Assembly (NCBI GenBank): GCA_040367435.1
Contig: BAABWY010000001.1
Span: forward strand, 806,001-870,000
Length of the DNA: 64,000 bases
Direction of reading: 5' to 3'
Source: Hyphomicrobiales bacterium 4NK60-0047b
GTDB lineage: Bacteria > Pseudomonadota > Alphaproteobacteria > Rhizobiales > HXMU1428-3
Notes under the pieces: generated by a model
What the model saw: only the letters and a program-made list of their open reading frames with translations
Told to the model about the DNA's origin: nothing
Databases searched by the model: none
Position numbers and translations under genes: made by a program
Shown: piece by piece, positions 36,010 through 45,590 of the stretch
How the letters are laid out: every line of letters starts with the position of its first letter
How positions within the stretch are numbered: the first letter of the stretch is position 1

Positions 36010-37345
36010 AAGAAGTTACTATTCAAGCTCAAGCTTCAAAATGGCCGCGCTTTTTACCATTCTACTCGGCGCATCGGCCCTACTTCTTGGCTCTTATCTT
36101 TACGATTTCAGCCGCCAGATTTTCATTCAAGAAACAGAAGCCGCAATCGACATTGAAATTGAGCACATTCTTATTTCTTTTGAAAACAAAACTCAAAACC
36201 AACGGATCACTTTTATAAAAGAACGGTCTGAAAAATATGCAAACCCTGTTTATTATTACCAAGACAGACTAGATAAAAAATTAGCAGGCAACATAGAAAA
36301 GCTCCCTAGCGAAGTCACACCTATTAGTGAAGGGATCATTAGCTTTTCATTACAAATAGCAGACACCCGAAGAGAGTTTGGCGCTAAAATCCACACCTTT
36401 GATGATGGCTCGCGGCTCCTCGTTGGCAGAGACATTGATGACATTATAAAACGATATGAACGTTTAAAGTTTTTTAGCATTCTTATTTTGTTATTTATGA
36501 TGAGCGTTGTTTTAGTCAGCTTCCTCATCAGTATGTTTGTCGTAAGTCGTATTAACATGATCGGCCAAACCGCCCAAAACATCATGGCAACAGGTGACCT
36601 GTCAGAGCGCATTTCCATTGATAGTAACTGGGATGATTTAAGTAATCTCGCTCAAAGCTTAAACGCTATGTTAGCCCGCATAGAAGAACTAGTCATTGGC
36701 ATTAGAGATGTCAGTGATAATATCGCACATGACCTCAGAACACCGTTAGCCAGATTAAGAACCCAATTAGAAGGCGCATTAAAAAAACCACTTTCTGAAG
36801 GTGAGATCGACAATCTATTAAAAGAAACAGACGAGCTACTCGGCACCTTTAACGCACTCCTGAGAATATCTCACATTGAAAAAGCCAGTCAAAAATTTGA
36901 ATTCTCTAAGACATCACTAAAAACAATACTGAAAGACGTCATAGAACTATATGACCCACTGGCTGAAGAAAAAGAAATTCTAATCAAATCAGCAATGAAT
37001 GAACTAAACCCCATCCCAGCTTACGGCCATCTCATTTTTCAAATGACGGCAAACATACTTGATAACGCCCTGAAATATTCTCCAAAGGCAAGCACAGTCC
37101 TCATTGAATTAGAAGAAGAAGAACACTATCAACTCATCCGCATCAGCGACCAGGGCATCGGCATAAGACAAGAAGAACATGAGAAGGTTTTCGATCGTTT
37201 TTATCGCTCAGATAAAAGCCGGCATACTGAAGGTAACGGACTTGGACTAAGTTTAGTCAAAGCTGCCCTTGCCTTACACAAAGGAAAAATCAGCTTTAAA
37301 GACAATAATCCAGGCTTAATTGTTGAAATCAAATTAAAGAAGTAA
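35999..37345 (+). CDS. Sensor histidine kinase
   Basis: Inner-membrane kinase partner of the preceding regulator. Two transmembrane helices (about residues 14–34 and 157–183) enclose a periplasmic sensor, followed by HAMP, the dimerisation helix with the phospho-acceptor His244 in IAHDLRTPLARL, and the ATPase domain with N box ILDNALKYS, G1 DQGIGIR and G2 GNGLGLSLV. The signal is unknown. Because it sits just before a lipid-modification cluster, envelope stress is possible (inference). Confidence 0.92.
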   Translation: MTVKRSYYSSSSFKMAALFTILLGASALLLGSYLYDFSRQIFIQETEAAIDIEIEHILISFENKTQNQRITFIKERSEKYANPVYYYQDRLDKKLAGNIEKLPSEVTPISEGIISFSLQIADTRREFGAKIHTFDDGSRLLVGRDIDDIIKRYERLKFFSILILLFMMSVVLVSFLISMFVVSRINMIGQTAQNIMATGDLSERISIDSNWDDLSNLAQSLNAMLARIEELVIGIRDVSDNIAHDLRTPLARLRTQLEGALKKPLSEGEIDNLLKETDELLGTFNALLRISHIEKASQKFEFSKTSLKTILKDVIELYDPLAEEKEILIKSAMNELNPIPAYGHLIFQMTANILDNALKYSPKASTVLIELEEEEHYQLIRISDQGIGIRQEEHEKVFDRFYRSDKSRHTEGNGLGLSLVKAALALHKGKISFKDNNPGLIVEIKLKK

Positions 37346-37373
37346 ATAAATCCTTATCTTAAGTTTAAATTTT

Positions 37374-37403
37374 TGTAACCTTTAATCAATCTCAGAGTAA
37401 GCC
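37374..37403 (+). promoter_or_regulatory. Shared promoter-like motif, copy 1
   Basis: TGTAACCT, 16 bases, then TAAGCC, about 42 bases before the FAD-oxidoreductase gene. The same TGTAACCT-N16-TA arrangement precedes the cfa-like gene. The layout fits an alternative (ECF-type) sigma factor. Confidence 0.45.
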
Positions 37404-37444
37404 AAACCACTCTAACCTCTTCTATATAGAGAGGGTAAAGTTGA

Positions 37445-38701
37445 ATGAAAATCGCAATAATCGGAACCGGAATTTCAGGCATGGGGGCAGCACACCTCTT
37501 AAGTCGAAATCATGAGGTAACGATTTATGAAAAAAACGACTACATAGGCGGTCATAGTCGAACTGTAGACATCAAAACAAAAGATGGTGACATCAGTGTT
37601 GACACTGGCTTCATAGTCTTCAATGAACGAAATTACCCCAACCTTCTCAAACTCTTTGAAGCATTAAATGTCCCAACAACAAAAAGCAATATGTCATTCG
37701 GCGTAAGCATCAATGATGCATGGCTTGAATATGGTACAGGCTCTCTGAAAGATTGTTTTGCACAAAAGAGAAATATCTTCAGACCACAATACCTGAAAAT
37801 GCTGCAAGATATTCTAAAGTTTCATAAGCACGCTTTAGCAAATGAAGCCACAACGCCTGACCTCACTCTAGGTGAATGGATTAAGGAATTAAATCTGGGT
37901 GACTGGTTCAGAGATTACTTTTTGCTCCCTATGGGCGGTGCAATCTGGAGCATGCCTGTTGAGCAAATGCTAAACTACCCAGCAAGTACGTTTATTCGCT
38001 TTTTTGATAATCATGGATTGCTCGGAATAAACGATGCCCCGCAATGGTATACAGTTAAAGGCGGCTCAAAAAATTATGTCAAAAGCCTCACACACAAATT
38101 CTCTAACCAAATCAAACTAAATTGCGACGTTAAAGAAGTCATCCGCAATGAAAACGGTGTCGATATCATCGATGCCAACAACACAACAACGTCTTATGAG
38201 CAGGTGGTCTTTGCCTGTCATAGTGACCAGGCGCTAAAGCTTCTCAGCCAACCCTCTCATCTGGAGAAGCAAATTTTAGGTTCAATTCATTATCAAGAAA
38301 ACCTCATGGTCCTTCATAGCGATGTGAATTTCATGCCTAAAAGAAAAAGCGCCTGGTCAAGTTGGGTTTACCTATCGAACGAAAAGCAAGATAAAAACAA
38401 TCATATGTGTGTGAGTTACTGGATGAACAATCTCCAACCACTTGCAACAAACACCCCAATCATAGTCACTCTCAATCCACCTAAAATGCCAAAGTCTGTA
38501 CTAACCTATGATCAAGCAATTTTAGAACATCCCGTATTTGATAAGAACGCCATTTTAGCACAAGAGCGCTTAGATGAAATTCAAGGAACAGATAGAATAT
38601 GGTATTGTGGAGCCTGGCAAAAGTATGGATTTCATGAAGATGGCTTGGCAAGTGCTATAAATATGGTATCCGCAATAGAAGGCAAAGACATATGCCTCTA
38701 G
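37445..38701 (+). CDS. FAD-dependent amine-oxidase-like oxidoreductase
   Basis: A 418-residue flavoprotein. The N-terminal dinucleotide fold IAIIGTGISGMGAAHLL is followed by EKNDYIGGHSRTV and DTGFIVFNERNYPN, typical of the NAD(P)-binding amine-oxidase-like proteins that accompany DUF1365 and cyclopropane synthase genes. It likely acts on membrane fatty acyl chains (inference from the cluster). The SD GAGAGGG precedes the start. Its end overlaps the DUF1365 gene by ten bases. Confidence 0.88.
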   Translation: MKIAIIGTGISGMGAAHLLSRNHEVTIYEKNDYIGGHSRTVDIKTKDGDISVDTGFIVFNERNYPNLLKLFEALNVPTTKSNMSFGVSINDAWLEYGTGSLKDCFAQKRNIFRPQYLKMLQDILKFHKHALANEATTPDLTLGEWIKELNLGDWFRDYFLLPMGGAIWSMPVEQMLNYPASTFIRFFDNHGLLGINDAPQWYTVKGGSKNYVKSLTHKFSNQIKLNCDVKEVIRNENGVDIIDANNTTTSYEQVVFACHSDQALKLLSQPSHLEKQILGSIHYQENLMVLHSDVNFMPKRKSAWSSWVYLSNEKQDKNNHMCVSYWMNNLQPLATNTPIIVTLNPPKMPKSVLTYDQAILEHPVFDKNAILAQERLDEIQGTDRIWYCGAWQKYGFHEDGLASAINMVSAIEGKDICL

Positions 38702-39636
38702 ATCTCTCATATAAAACAATGACCGAAGAAACCATAGCCAATGAAATAATGCCTTATGGATCAACACAGGAACCTGTAGAGAGAAAAACTTTTTTTGAAC
38801 CGGAGCAAACAACTACACCACCCCCCTGCCTGATTAATAACACACCATGCCTCATTAACGGTAAGGTCATGCATAAAAGGTTTGCTCCCAAAGAAAACAG
38901 TTTTTCATACCCCATTTATTATTTCAGCCTTCCACTCGCCAATCTAAACGAACTAAAAAAAAGCAAGTCTTTAAAAATTGATCGCTTCTCACTGACAAGC
39001 TTCTATAGAAAAGATCACGGTGAAAAATCTGAAAACGGTGATTTAAACATTTGGGCATATCAACAACTGACCAAATTTCATCTCCAAAACAAAGTAAAGT
39101 CAGTCACGTTAATTTCAATGCCTCGCATCTTAGGCTTTGTCTTCAACCCAGTTAGCTTCTGGCTTTGTTTCGATGAAAAAGAACAATTAAGAGCCATCAT
39201 CTATGAAGTGAATAACACATTTGGTGAAACACATTCTTATGTCTGCGCAAAGAAAAACCAAAGCGTTATTGAAGAAAACGATTGGATGATTGCCCACAAA
39301 GAGTTTCATGTTTCTCCCTTCTTACCAAGAGACGGTCATTATCAATTCCGTATAAAATTGACCACACAAAAAATTGGATTATGGATTGACTATTATAATA
39401 AGGAAGGCAGACGAACTCTCACCACATCTTTAAAAGGCAAACTGGAAGAGTTAACCAAATCATCCCAACGAAAAGCCTTTTGGCAAACTCCATTTGTAAC
39501 ACTTCAAGCCATTACGCTCATTCATTGGCAAGCCTTAAAGTTAAAAATAAAAGGCGTAAAGTTTTTCAAACTACCCAAACAAAAATCAAAAAATGTATCA
39601 AGCAGCATCACACGCAGTCAGTATGACAGCAAGTGA
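38692..39636 (+). CDS. DUF1365 protein
   Basis: A 314-residue protein. The DUF1365 core starts near residue 50 (INGKVMHKRFAPKENSFSYP) and includes MPRILGFVFNPVSFWLCFD and VNNTFGETHSYV. The family is tied by context to fatty-acid cyclopropanation or related acyl modification. The N-terminal 50 residues are a poorly conserved extension. The start overlaps the previous gene and has AGAAGG upstream. The enzymatic role is not established. Confidence 0.88.
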   Translation: MPLDLSYKTMTEETIANEIMPYGSTQEPVERKTFFEPEQTTTPPPCLINNTPCLINGKVMHKRFAPKENSFSYPIYYFSLPLANLNELKKSKSLKIDRFSLTSFYRKDHGEKSENGDLNIWAYQQLTKFHLQNKVKSVTLISMPRILGFVFNPVSFWLCFDEKEQLRAIIYEVNNTFGETHSYVCAKKNQSVIEENDWMIAHKEFHVSPFLPRDGHYQFRIKLTTQKIGLWIDYYNKEGRRTLTTSLKGKLEELTKSSQRKAFWQTPFVTLQAITLIHWQALKLKIKGVKFFKLPKQKSKNVSSSITRSQYDSK

Positions 39637-39666
39637 GTAGGCCAGTAAAAATAGTCATTCTTAAAA

Positions 39667-39706
39667 GTTACAAAAATGTAACCTCAAAGTGATTAAGCGG
39701 TAGGGA
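39667..39706 (+). promoter_or_regulatory. Shared promoter-like motif, copy 2, with inverted repeat
   Basis: TGTAACCT (39677–39684), 16 bases, then TAGGGA. An inverted repeat GTTACA–AAAA–TGTAAC (39667–39682) overlaps the first element. Same spacing as the copy at 37374. Confidence 0.45.
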
Positions 39707-39754
39707 AGAAACCATTAAAAAGGGTAGAGTACAAAGAGATTATTGAGGGATAAC

Positions 39755-40915
39755 ATGTTTCAGAAAACCATAACCTATCGTTTCTTCAAGGTGCTTGAAA
39801 AAATTAAATACGGATCAATCCGCATAACAACCCCAGATGAGAAGCAATATGAATTTTCTGGTCCCGAAAAAGGCCCCTCACTAATCCTCAATATACACGA
39901 TTGGCGCACAGTCCCTCTCTTTGCTGCAAAAGCCGATATTGGTCTTGCTGAAAGTTACCGCGATGGCTGGTGGGACACAGATAATCTGGAAGCTCTGCTG
40001 CAGTTCGGCTTGAAGAATGAAAATGAACTTTCAAGCTACATCAACGGCAACGCACTTGGGCATCTTGTTTCACGCATCATGTATCTGTTCACAAAGAATA
40101 CAATGAATGGCAGTAAAAAGAATATTCACGCCCATTATGATATCGGCAATGAATTCTACAAACTCTGGCTAGACCCAACCATGTCATATTCAGCCGCGAT
40201 AGATGTAAATTCAAGTGACACCTTAGTTGATGCACAACTCAAAAAATATGACCGCATATTATCTTGCCTTGATGAACCAAAGGGCGCACTCCTAGAAGTT
40301 GGTTGTGGCTGGGGAGGCTTCGCTGAACGAGCTGTCCAAACATCTGATACGTCAGTCAAAGGAATTACAATTTCAAATGAACAACATGAATACGCAGCGA
40401 ACCGCCTAGGCAACACAGCAAATATCGTCCTTGAAGATTATCGCAAACAAGGCGGCAAATACGATAACATCGTCTCTATTGAAATGTTTGAAGCAGTTGG
40501 ACAAGAGTTTTGGCAAACTTATTTCTCAAAAATCAAATCACTCCTTAACCCCAAAGGTAAAGCCGTAATCCAAACCATAACGGTAGATGATCAAGCCTTT
40601 GATCTATATAGAAAGAGCGGAGACATGATCCGCACTTTCATCTTCCCTGGCGGCATGCTTCCAAGCCCAATTGTGTTTGATAGAGAAGCAAAAAAAGCCG
40701 GGTTTAAAGTCGGGCAACATTTTAACTTTGGTGTTGATTATGCACGCACGATGCAAGTCTGGAGTGATAATTTTGAAAAGAATATTAGTCAAATTCGCCA
40801 ATTAGGCTTTGATGAAAAATTCATTCGCCTCTGGAGGTTTTATCTAGCCAGCTGCATAGCCCTTTTCTATCACGGTCGCACAAATGTAATGCAAGTGGAG
40901 TTGGTCCATGCTTAA
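39755..40915 (+). CDS. cfa: Cyclopropane-fatty-acyl-phospholipid synthase family methyltransferase
   Basis: A 386-residue SAM-dependent enzyme that adds a methylene or methyl group to unsaturated acyl chains in membrane phospholipids. It shows HAHYDIGNEFYKLWLDP TMSYSA (split at the substrate loop), the SAM motif LLEVGCGWGGFAERA (about residue 175), and VSIEMFEAVGQEFW. The C-terminal active-site tyrosine region is present (FYHGRTN). I start at the ATG at 39755 behind GAGGGA. The end overlaps the next gene by eight bases. True cyclopropane, methyl-branched or furan-type products cannot be told apart here. Confidence 0.92.
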   Translation: MFQKTITYRFFKVLEKIKYGSIRITTPDEKQYEFSGPEKGPSLILNIHDWRTVPLFAAKADIGLAESYRDGWWDTDNLEALLQFGLKNENELSSYINGNALGHLVSRIMYLFTKNTMNGSKKNIHAHYDIGNEFYKLWLDPTMSYSAAIDVNSSDTLVDAQLKKYDRILSCLDEPKGALLEVGCGWGGFAERAVQTSDTSVKGITISNEQHEYAANRLGNTANIVLEDYRKQGGKYDNIVSIEMFEAVGQEFWQTYFSKIKSLLNPKGKAVIQTITVDDQAFDLYRKSGDMIRTFIFPGGMLPSPIVFDREAKKAGFKVGQHFNFGVDYARTMQVWSDNFEKNISQIRQLGFDEKFIRLWRFYLASCIALFYHGRTNVMQVELVHA

Positions 40916-41447
40916 ACTCCTTAGTACATTCCTTGTTTTATGTTTATTTTTACCTATAGGCACAACACTTACCCAAGCAGAACCAAATTTAAAAAATAAC
41001 ATCGATCAAAAAATCTTACCTGGCGCTCAAAAGCTTGGCAGTGGCCGTTTAACATATTTAGGCTGGTCAGTTTATGATGCAACACTTTATAGCAAAAATA
41101 AAAAATTCAGTTTCAAGTACCCTTTCGCCTTAACGCTCTCATATCACATGCCTGCTAAAGGCAATGATATTGCAAAAATAACAATTCAAGAAATGAGAAA
41201 TCTCGGCCTGAAAGATGAACTACGCTTAGCCACCTGGTACAGACAAATGCAAGCCATTTTTCCAAACGTGCAAAAAGGTACAGAGTTAACCGGAGTGTAC
41301 AGTCCGGAAAAAGGAACACAGTTTTTTCTAAAACAAAAACTCATTGGCACAATTAAAGACAAACAATTCGGAAAATGGTTCTTCAAAATTTGGTTAAGTG
41401 AAAAGACCAGTTTTAAGAGCCTGCGTCTTCAATTATTAGGTTTGTAA
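40908..41447 (+). CDS. Secreted chalcone-isomerase-like protein
   Basis: A 179-residue protein with a signal peptide (LLSTFLVLCLFLPIGTTLTQA) and the chalcone-isomerase-like fold pattern GSGRLTYLGWSVYDATLYS and LTLSYHMPAKGNDIA. Bacterial members bind fatty acids and occur in cyclopropane synthase clusters. It probably handles acyl chains in the periplasm (inference). It overlaps cfa at its start and shares a base with the MFS gene at its end, so the cluster is one operon. Confidence 0.82.
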   Translation: MLKLLSTFLVLCLFLPIGTTLTQAEPNLKNNIDQKILPGAQKLGSGRLTYLGWSVYDATLYSKNKKFSFKYPFALTLSYHMPAKGNDIAKITIQEMRNLGLKDELRLATWYRQMQAIFPNVQKGTELTGVYSPEKGTQFFLKQKLIGTIKDKQFGKWFFKIWLSEKTSFKSLRLQLLGL

Positions 41448-42745
41448 TGCAAAAAAAAACAAACCAAATCACAACAGTTTCAATGGTCCAATATGGATTC
41501 TTAGCCCTGCCAATAGCCTTTGCAGGGTTTCCAATTTATATTCACGGACCTGATTTTTATGCAAGTGAATTTGGTGCGTCCCTCACAAGCCTGGGCGCTA
41601 TCCTCTTAGGCCTAAGACTGATAGACGCGATCCAAGATCCAATCATCGGCATCTTGTCAGACCGTTTTAAAAACCATCGAGCAACACTCATAATTATTGC
41701 GGCCCTCTGTCTAACTCTCGGCTTCTATCTCCTATTCAAACCCCAAACAAACATCAATATCTTACTTTGGTTTTCAGGGGCCGTTCTGTTAGTCACAACA
41801 GCCTATAGCATTCTAGTCATAAACCTCACAGCCATCGGCGGAATTTGGTCACCAGACAAACATCAAAGAACCAAAATTGCCATGACACGAGAAACTTTTG
41901 GCCTCATCGGCCTACTTCTCGCCGTATGCCTGCCCTCTCTGCTCAACACAAAAATGACACCGCAAATATCGTTTCAATGGATAAGTGCAATCCTATCAAC
42001 TCTATTAATCGCTGGATTATTCATCTTCCTAAACTGGTATTCTAAAAATAGACATGTAATCGAACAAAACACTGAAACTAAATATAATTTTAAAATATAT
42101 GACCAACTAAAATCACTTAGCCCAACAACTAAATTTTTTCTAACTATCTATGGTCTAAGCATGTTGGCATCCTCAATCCCCGCCATATTAATCATCTTTT
42201 ACGTACGCGATTTTTTAAATCAACCTGGGTTTATAGGTCTGTTTTTAATCCTTTATTTTCTGACCGCTGCTCTTGGCATGAGTGTTTGGTCAAGCTTAAG
42301 TCAAAAAACAGATAACAAAGAACAAACCTGGATGTTCGCCATGTGCTTGGCTGTCGTAAGTTTCATATGGGTGCTTTTTTTAAACCCAGGTGATTTATAT
42401 GCCTATGGGATCATCTGTATCATTTCAGGCTTTGCATTTGGCGCAGAGCTAACTCTACCCCCTTCCATTTTAGCGGATCATATCGCAGATGAAAAAAGAG
42501 AAGAACAAAGCGCATTTTTATTCTCCCAATTGACCCTATTAGCAAAGCTCTCATTAGCGCTCTCCACCGCTCTCATTTTTCCACTTTTAGAATATAGCGG
42601 CTTCGAACCATCAATGAAAAATAACGCAGGAAGCTTGTTCATTCTCGTCATTTGCTATGGCGGCATACCGTGTTTCATAAAACTGATCGCCATTGCTTTA
42701 TTATATAACCACCCTCAATCACAACGCATTAAAGAAAGACATTAA
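41447..42745 (+). CDS. MFS transporter (sugar/cation symporter-like)
   Basis: A 432-residue protein with about twelve transmembrane helices. The conserved loop DAIQDPIIGILSDRFKNHRAT between helices 2 and 3 is the MelB/GPH-type signature. Members in cfa clusters are proposed to move lipids or their precursors, but no substrate is known. Start and stop codons interlock with the neighbours. Confidence 0.85.
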   Translation: MQKKTNQITTVSMVQYGFLALPIAFAGFPIYIHGPDFYASEFGASLTSLGAILLGLRLIDAIQDPIIGILSDRFKNHRATLIIIAALCLTLGFYLLFKPQTNINILLWFSGAVLLVTTAYSILVINLTAIGGIWSPDKHQRTKIAMTRETFGLIGLLLAVCLPSLLNTKMTPQISFQWISAILSTLLIAGLFIFLNWYSKNRHVIEQNTETKYNFKIYDQLKSLSPTTKFFLTIYGLSMLASSIPAILIIFYVRDFLNQPGFIGLFLILYFLTAALGMSVWSSLSQKTDNKEQTWMFAMCLAVVSFIWVLFLNPGDLYAYGIICIISGFAFGAELTLPPSILADHIADEKREEQSAFLFSQLTLLAKLSLALSTALIFPLLEYSGFEPSMKNNAGSLFILVICYGGIPCFIKLIAIALLYNHPQSQRIKERH

Positions 42746-42749
42746 ATTC

Positions 42750-43286
42750 ATGAAACGCTTAATGCTTATTATCCCCTTTTTATTGCTTGGAGCACTCCTC
42801 ATGTTAACCAACTCAAAAAATCCAAAATTATCAAGCTATGACAACACGACCCCTAAAGCTGATATCCAGACTTACTTTAACGGCCCTATAAAAGCATGGG
42901 GCATCATACAAGATTGGCGTGGTCGAGTGGTCTCAAGGTTTGATGTTGATATGGTCGGCAGTTGGGAAGGAGGCGTCGGCACGTTAAAAGAAAATTTCCG
43001 TTATTATAATGGTGACACTCAGAAAAGAGTTTGGACAATCACCAAAAATGCAGATGGAAATTACACAGGCAAAGCTGATGACATCATTGGAGATGCTAGC
43101 GGATTTTCAAACGGCAGTGCCCTTCAATGGAATTATAAAATGGACATCACCGTTGATGACAGAACATATCGCATTAATTTCGATGATTGGATGTGGCAAA
43201 TGAATGATGGCGTCTTGATCAACAGATCTTATTTAAAAAAATATGGCTTTACGGTTGCTGAACTCACCCTGTTTATGAAAAAGTAA
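42750..43286 (+). CDS. DUF3833 protein
   Basis: A 178-residue protein with an N-terminal hydrophobic anchor (LMLIIPFLLLGALLMLT) and the DUF3833 pattern FNGPIKAWGIIQDWRGRVVSRF, ENFRYYNGDTQKRVW and DDWMWQMNDGVLINRSYLKKYG. Most relatives are lipoproteins; here no lipobox Cys is visible, so it is probably membrane-anchored. Its function is unknown. It is consistently found with cfa, DUF1365 and SDR genes. Confidence 0.85.
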   Translation: MKRLMLIIPFLLLGALLMLTNSKNPKLSSYDNTTPKADIQTYFNGPIKAWGIIQDWRGRVVSRFDVDMVGSWEGGVGTLKENFRYYNGDTQKRVWTITKNADGNYTGKADDIIGDASGFSNGSALQWNYKMDITVDDRTYRINFDDWMWQMNDGVLINRSYLKKYGFTVAELTLFMKK

Positions 43287-43290
43287 CCCC

Positions 43291-44049
43291 ATGACCACAT
43301 TTAAAAATGAAACAATCTGGATCGTTGGCGCCAGCTCAGGTATTGGCCGCGCCTTGGCAGAACATTTATCAAACTTAGATGCTAATCTAATTCTTTCTGC
43401 ACGCAGACAGGCCGAGCTTGACAATTTAAATCAGGACCTCGGCGGCGCACATAAGGTCCTTCCCTTAGATATTGAAAATAATGAAGATATCCAAGCAAAG
43501 TTTCAGCACATCCGATCCAATGGAATAGAGATAAATAGAGCCATTTTTCTTGCCGCTCTTTATGAACCGCAAAAAATAGCAGATCTAGATATCGATCATT
43601 GCGAAAAGATGTTCAAGGTCAACGTATTAGGTTGTTTTTCATTCACAAAATCAATGCTTAACCTCATGAAAGAACAAAAGCAAAGCGCCCTTAAACAAAT
43701 CGCTTTATGCGGAAGCATAGCCGCCTACACAGGTCTACCAAATGGACAACCCTATAGCGCCAGTAAAGCAGCCGTTCAAAATTTTACAGAAAGTCTGAAA
43801 GCTGAAGCCCCAAAAAACATAGACATAAAACTCATCAGCCCAGGCTTCATTCGCACCCGTATCACAGATAAAAACAACTTCCCCATGCCCTTCATGCAAG
43901 AACCAGAAGCCGCCGCCAAAGCCATCGCTAAAGGGTTAAAGTCCAAAAAGTTTGAAATCCATTTTCCAAAACGCTTTACTCTCCTAATGAAACTATTAAG
44001 AGCGCTCCCTTATTGGCTCGCCCTACCATTGACAAAAAAATTGAAGTAA
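43291..44049 (+). CDS. Short-chain dehydrogenase/reductase
   Basis: A 252-residue SDR with the NAD(P)-binding WIVGASSGIGRALAEHL (about residues 9–25), the Ser-Tyr-Lys active site (CGSIAAYTGLPNGQPYSASKAAV), and SPGFIRTRIT. It is the last gene of the lipid-modification operon and likely reduces or oxidises an acyl intermediate (inference). It converges on flgL. Confidence 0.9.
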   Translation: MTTFKNETIWIVGASSGIGRALAEHLSNLDANLILSARRQAELDNLNQDLGGAHKVLPLDIENNEDIQAKFQHIRSNGIEINRAIFLAALYEPQKIADLDIDHCEKMFKVNVLGCFSFTKSMLNLMKEQKQSALKQIALCGSIAAYTGLPNGQPYSASKAAVQNFTESLKAEAPKNIDIKLISPGFIRTRITDKNNFPMPFMQEPEAAAKAIAKGLKSKKFEIHFPKRFTLLMKLLRALPYWLALPLTKKLK

Positions 44050-44080
44050 AGAAATATCGGTTATAGAGTAGACCTCACTC

Positions 44081-45580
44081 TTAAATAAAGTTCACAAGGC
44101 TAATCCCTTGTAAAGTTCCAATCGTTTGATAAGTCGCTTGCAAACGGGTTTGCAAATCAAGCAGTTTCGCACTAACTTCATAAATGTCAGCATTTTGCAC
44201 ATCATCAACCATGGTTTGCAAAAGATTACTATGACTAACATGGCGTTCTTTTGTCCGCCCTATAACAGAATCAGCGCCGGCAATATCAGCAATGATGCTC
44301 TCAACACTTTGATTGCCAGAAGAGGTTGATAAATTCTCTGTAACACGACTTCGAACCGCATTATAACGATCCTGTGCGTTTTGATCACCAAGAGTGTAAG
44401 TATCCAGCGACGCAACAGCTAAAGTTTGAAGCGCATTTCTAAACGCCTCTTCATTCGCCCGAACCCCATAATCAACACTTATGTAATCATCAACCTTCAC
44501 GGTTTGAGAACTACGTGGGTCAGAGCTAGATAATTCACCTTGATACCAAAAAACAGTATCCGTCTCTGTGGCATCAACCAATGCCGTTGCACTATCATAT
44601 GGGGGGCCAGCAACACGTTGCGGCGGGTTGGTCTCATCAAAGTTAAAGAAATTATCAGACGCCTCAAATTGAGAGGCAGCGCGCAGCTCAGTTTCACCAA
44701 GCCGCAACAACTCAGCGTCAATCGCCGCGTTTATATTTGTTGCAGTATCAGTAGCTGAGGCACCAATTTGAAATTCTCCGGGATGCTCAGGCGCTCCGGT
44801 TCTCGCAGTTAATTTCAAATCAGTTGTTGTGCCATCCGGCAACGTCAAAGCTATGTTAACAGTCTCACCATCTTGAGCGGTATTCGCAGTTACTGCAAAA
44901 TCAAGTTGTGGCGGTGCTCCAGTTGGGCCTGCTGCTGTCAAACCTGTCACGGTGCTGTTAACACCGGTTAATTTAAACCCAAAAGGATGCGTTCCATCTT
45001 CCGCTATCCGAACCTCGGTGGCACTCGGCTGTGAAAGGGTTACCCGACCTCTTAAATCCGCGCCAAGATCAGCTAATTGCCGCTCTGCCGCCACTTGCTT
45101 AAAACCAGCCTGCGTTCCAACACCATCTAAAATATCATTCGGCGGGGCAACTGGCTTAGTTGTCAGCTCAGCACCACTATAAATATAACGGCCACCGGCT
45201 TCAGTATTTAAAATCGTAGCAATATCCTGAAACCGCGCATGAGCTTCAGATTGAAACAGAGTTTGCCCATCAGTATTTAATTCAAAATTTGTGCTTAAAC
45301 TATCAGTTCTCGACGTTGAAACACTTTCAAAAATTTGGCTCAATGTTTGGTCCAAAATATCAACGCGAACGTTCGCTTGATCTATCGACCGCACATACCC
45401 TTGAAGCTGAGAAATATCACCGTTAAATTCAATAACGCGGCGACGATCTAAACCAAGCTCGCCATAAGTTTCTGATTTTAGCCCAGTTGCCAACTGGCGC
45501 TGTAAATCATCAGATTGCGCGCGCGACGTCGTAATCGACTGATAAATGTGCGACCGAGATGTTGAAATTGGAATAGCCAT
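44081..45580 (-). CDS. flgL: Flagellar hook-associated protein 3 (FlgL)
   Basis: A 499-residue junction protein between hook and filament. The N-terminal helices ISTSRSHIYQSITTSRAQSD and LQRQLATGLKSETYG and the C-terminal ISLVNFI match FlgL/flagellin-like ends. The central part has an inserted beta-rich segment, making it longer than the enteric form. It is the last gene of the minus-strand flgE–flgK–flgL set, ten bases after flgK. Confidence 0.9.
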   Translation of the reverse strand: MAIPISTSRSHIYQSITTSRAQSDDLQRQLATGLKSETYGELGLDRRRVIEFNGDISQLQGYVRSIDQANVRVDILDQTLSQIFESVSTSRTDSLSTNFELNTDGQTLFQSEAHARFQDIATILNTEAGGRYIYSGAELTTKPVAPPNDILDGVGTQAGFKQVAAERQLADLGADLRGRVTLSQPSATEVRIAEDGTHPFGFKLTGVNSTVTGLTAAGPTGAPPQLDFAVTANTAQDGETVNIALTLPDGTTTDLKLTARTGAPEHPGEFQIGASATDTATNINAAIDAELLRLGETELRAASQFEASDNFFNFDETNPPQRVAGPPYDSATALVDATETDTVFWYQGELSSSDPRSSQTVKVDDYISVDYGVRANEEAFRNALQTLAVASLDTYTLGDQNAQDRYNAVRSRVTENLSTSSGNQSVESIIADIAGADSVIGRTKERHVSHSNLLQTMVDDVQNADIYEVSAKLLDLQTRLQATYQTIGTLQGISLVNFI

Positions 45581-45590
45581 TGATCAATTC

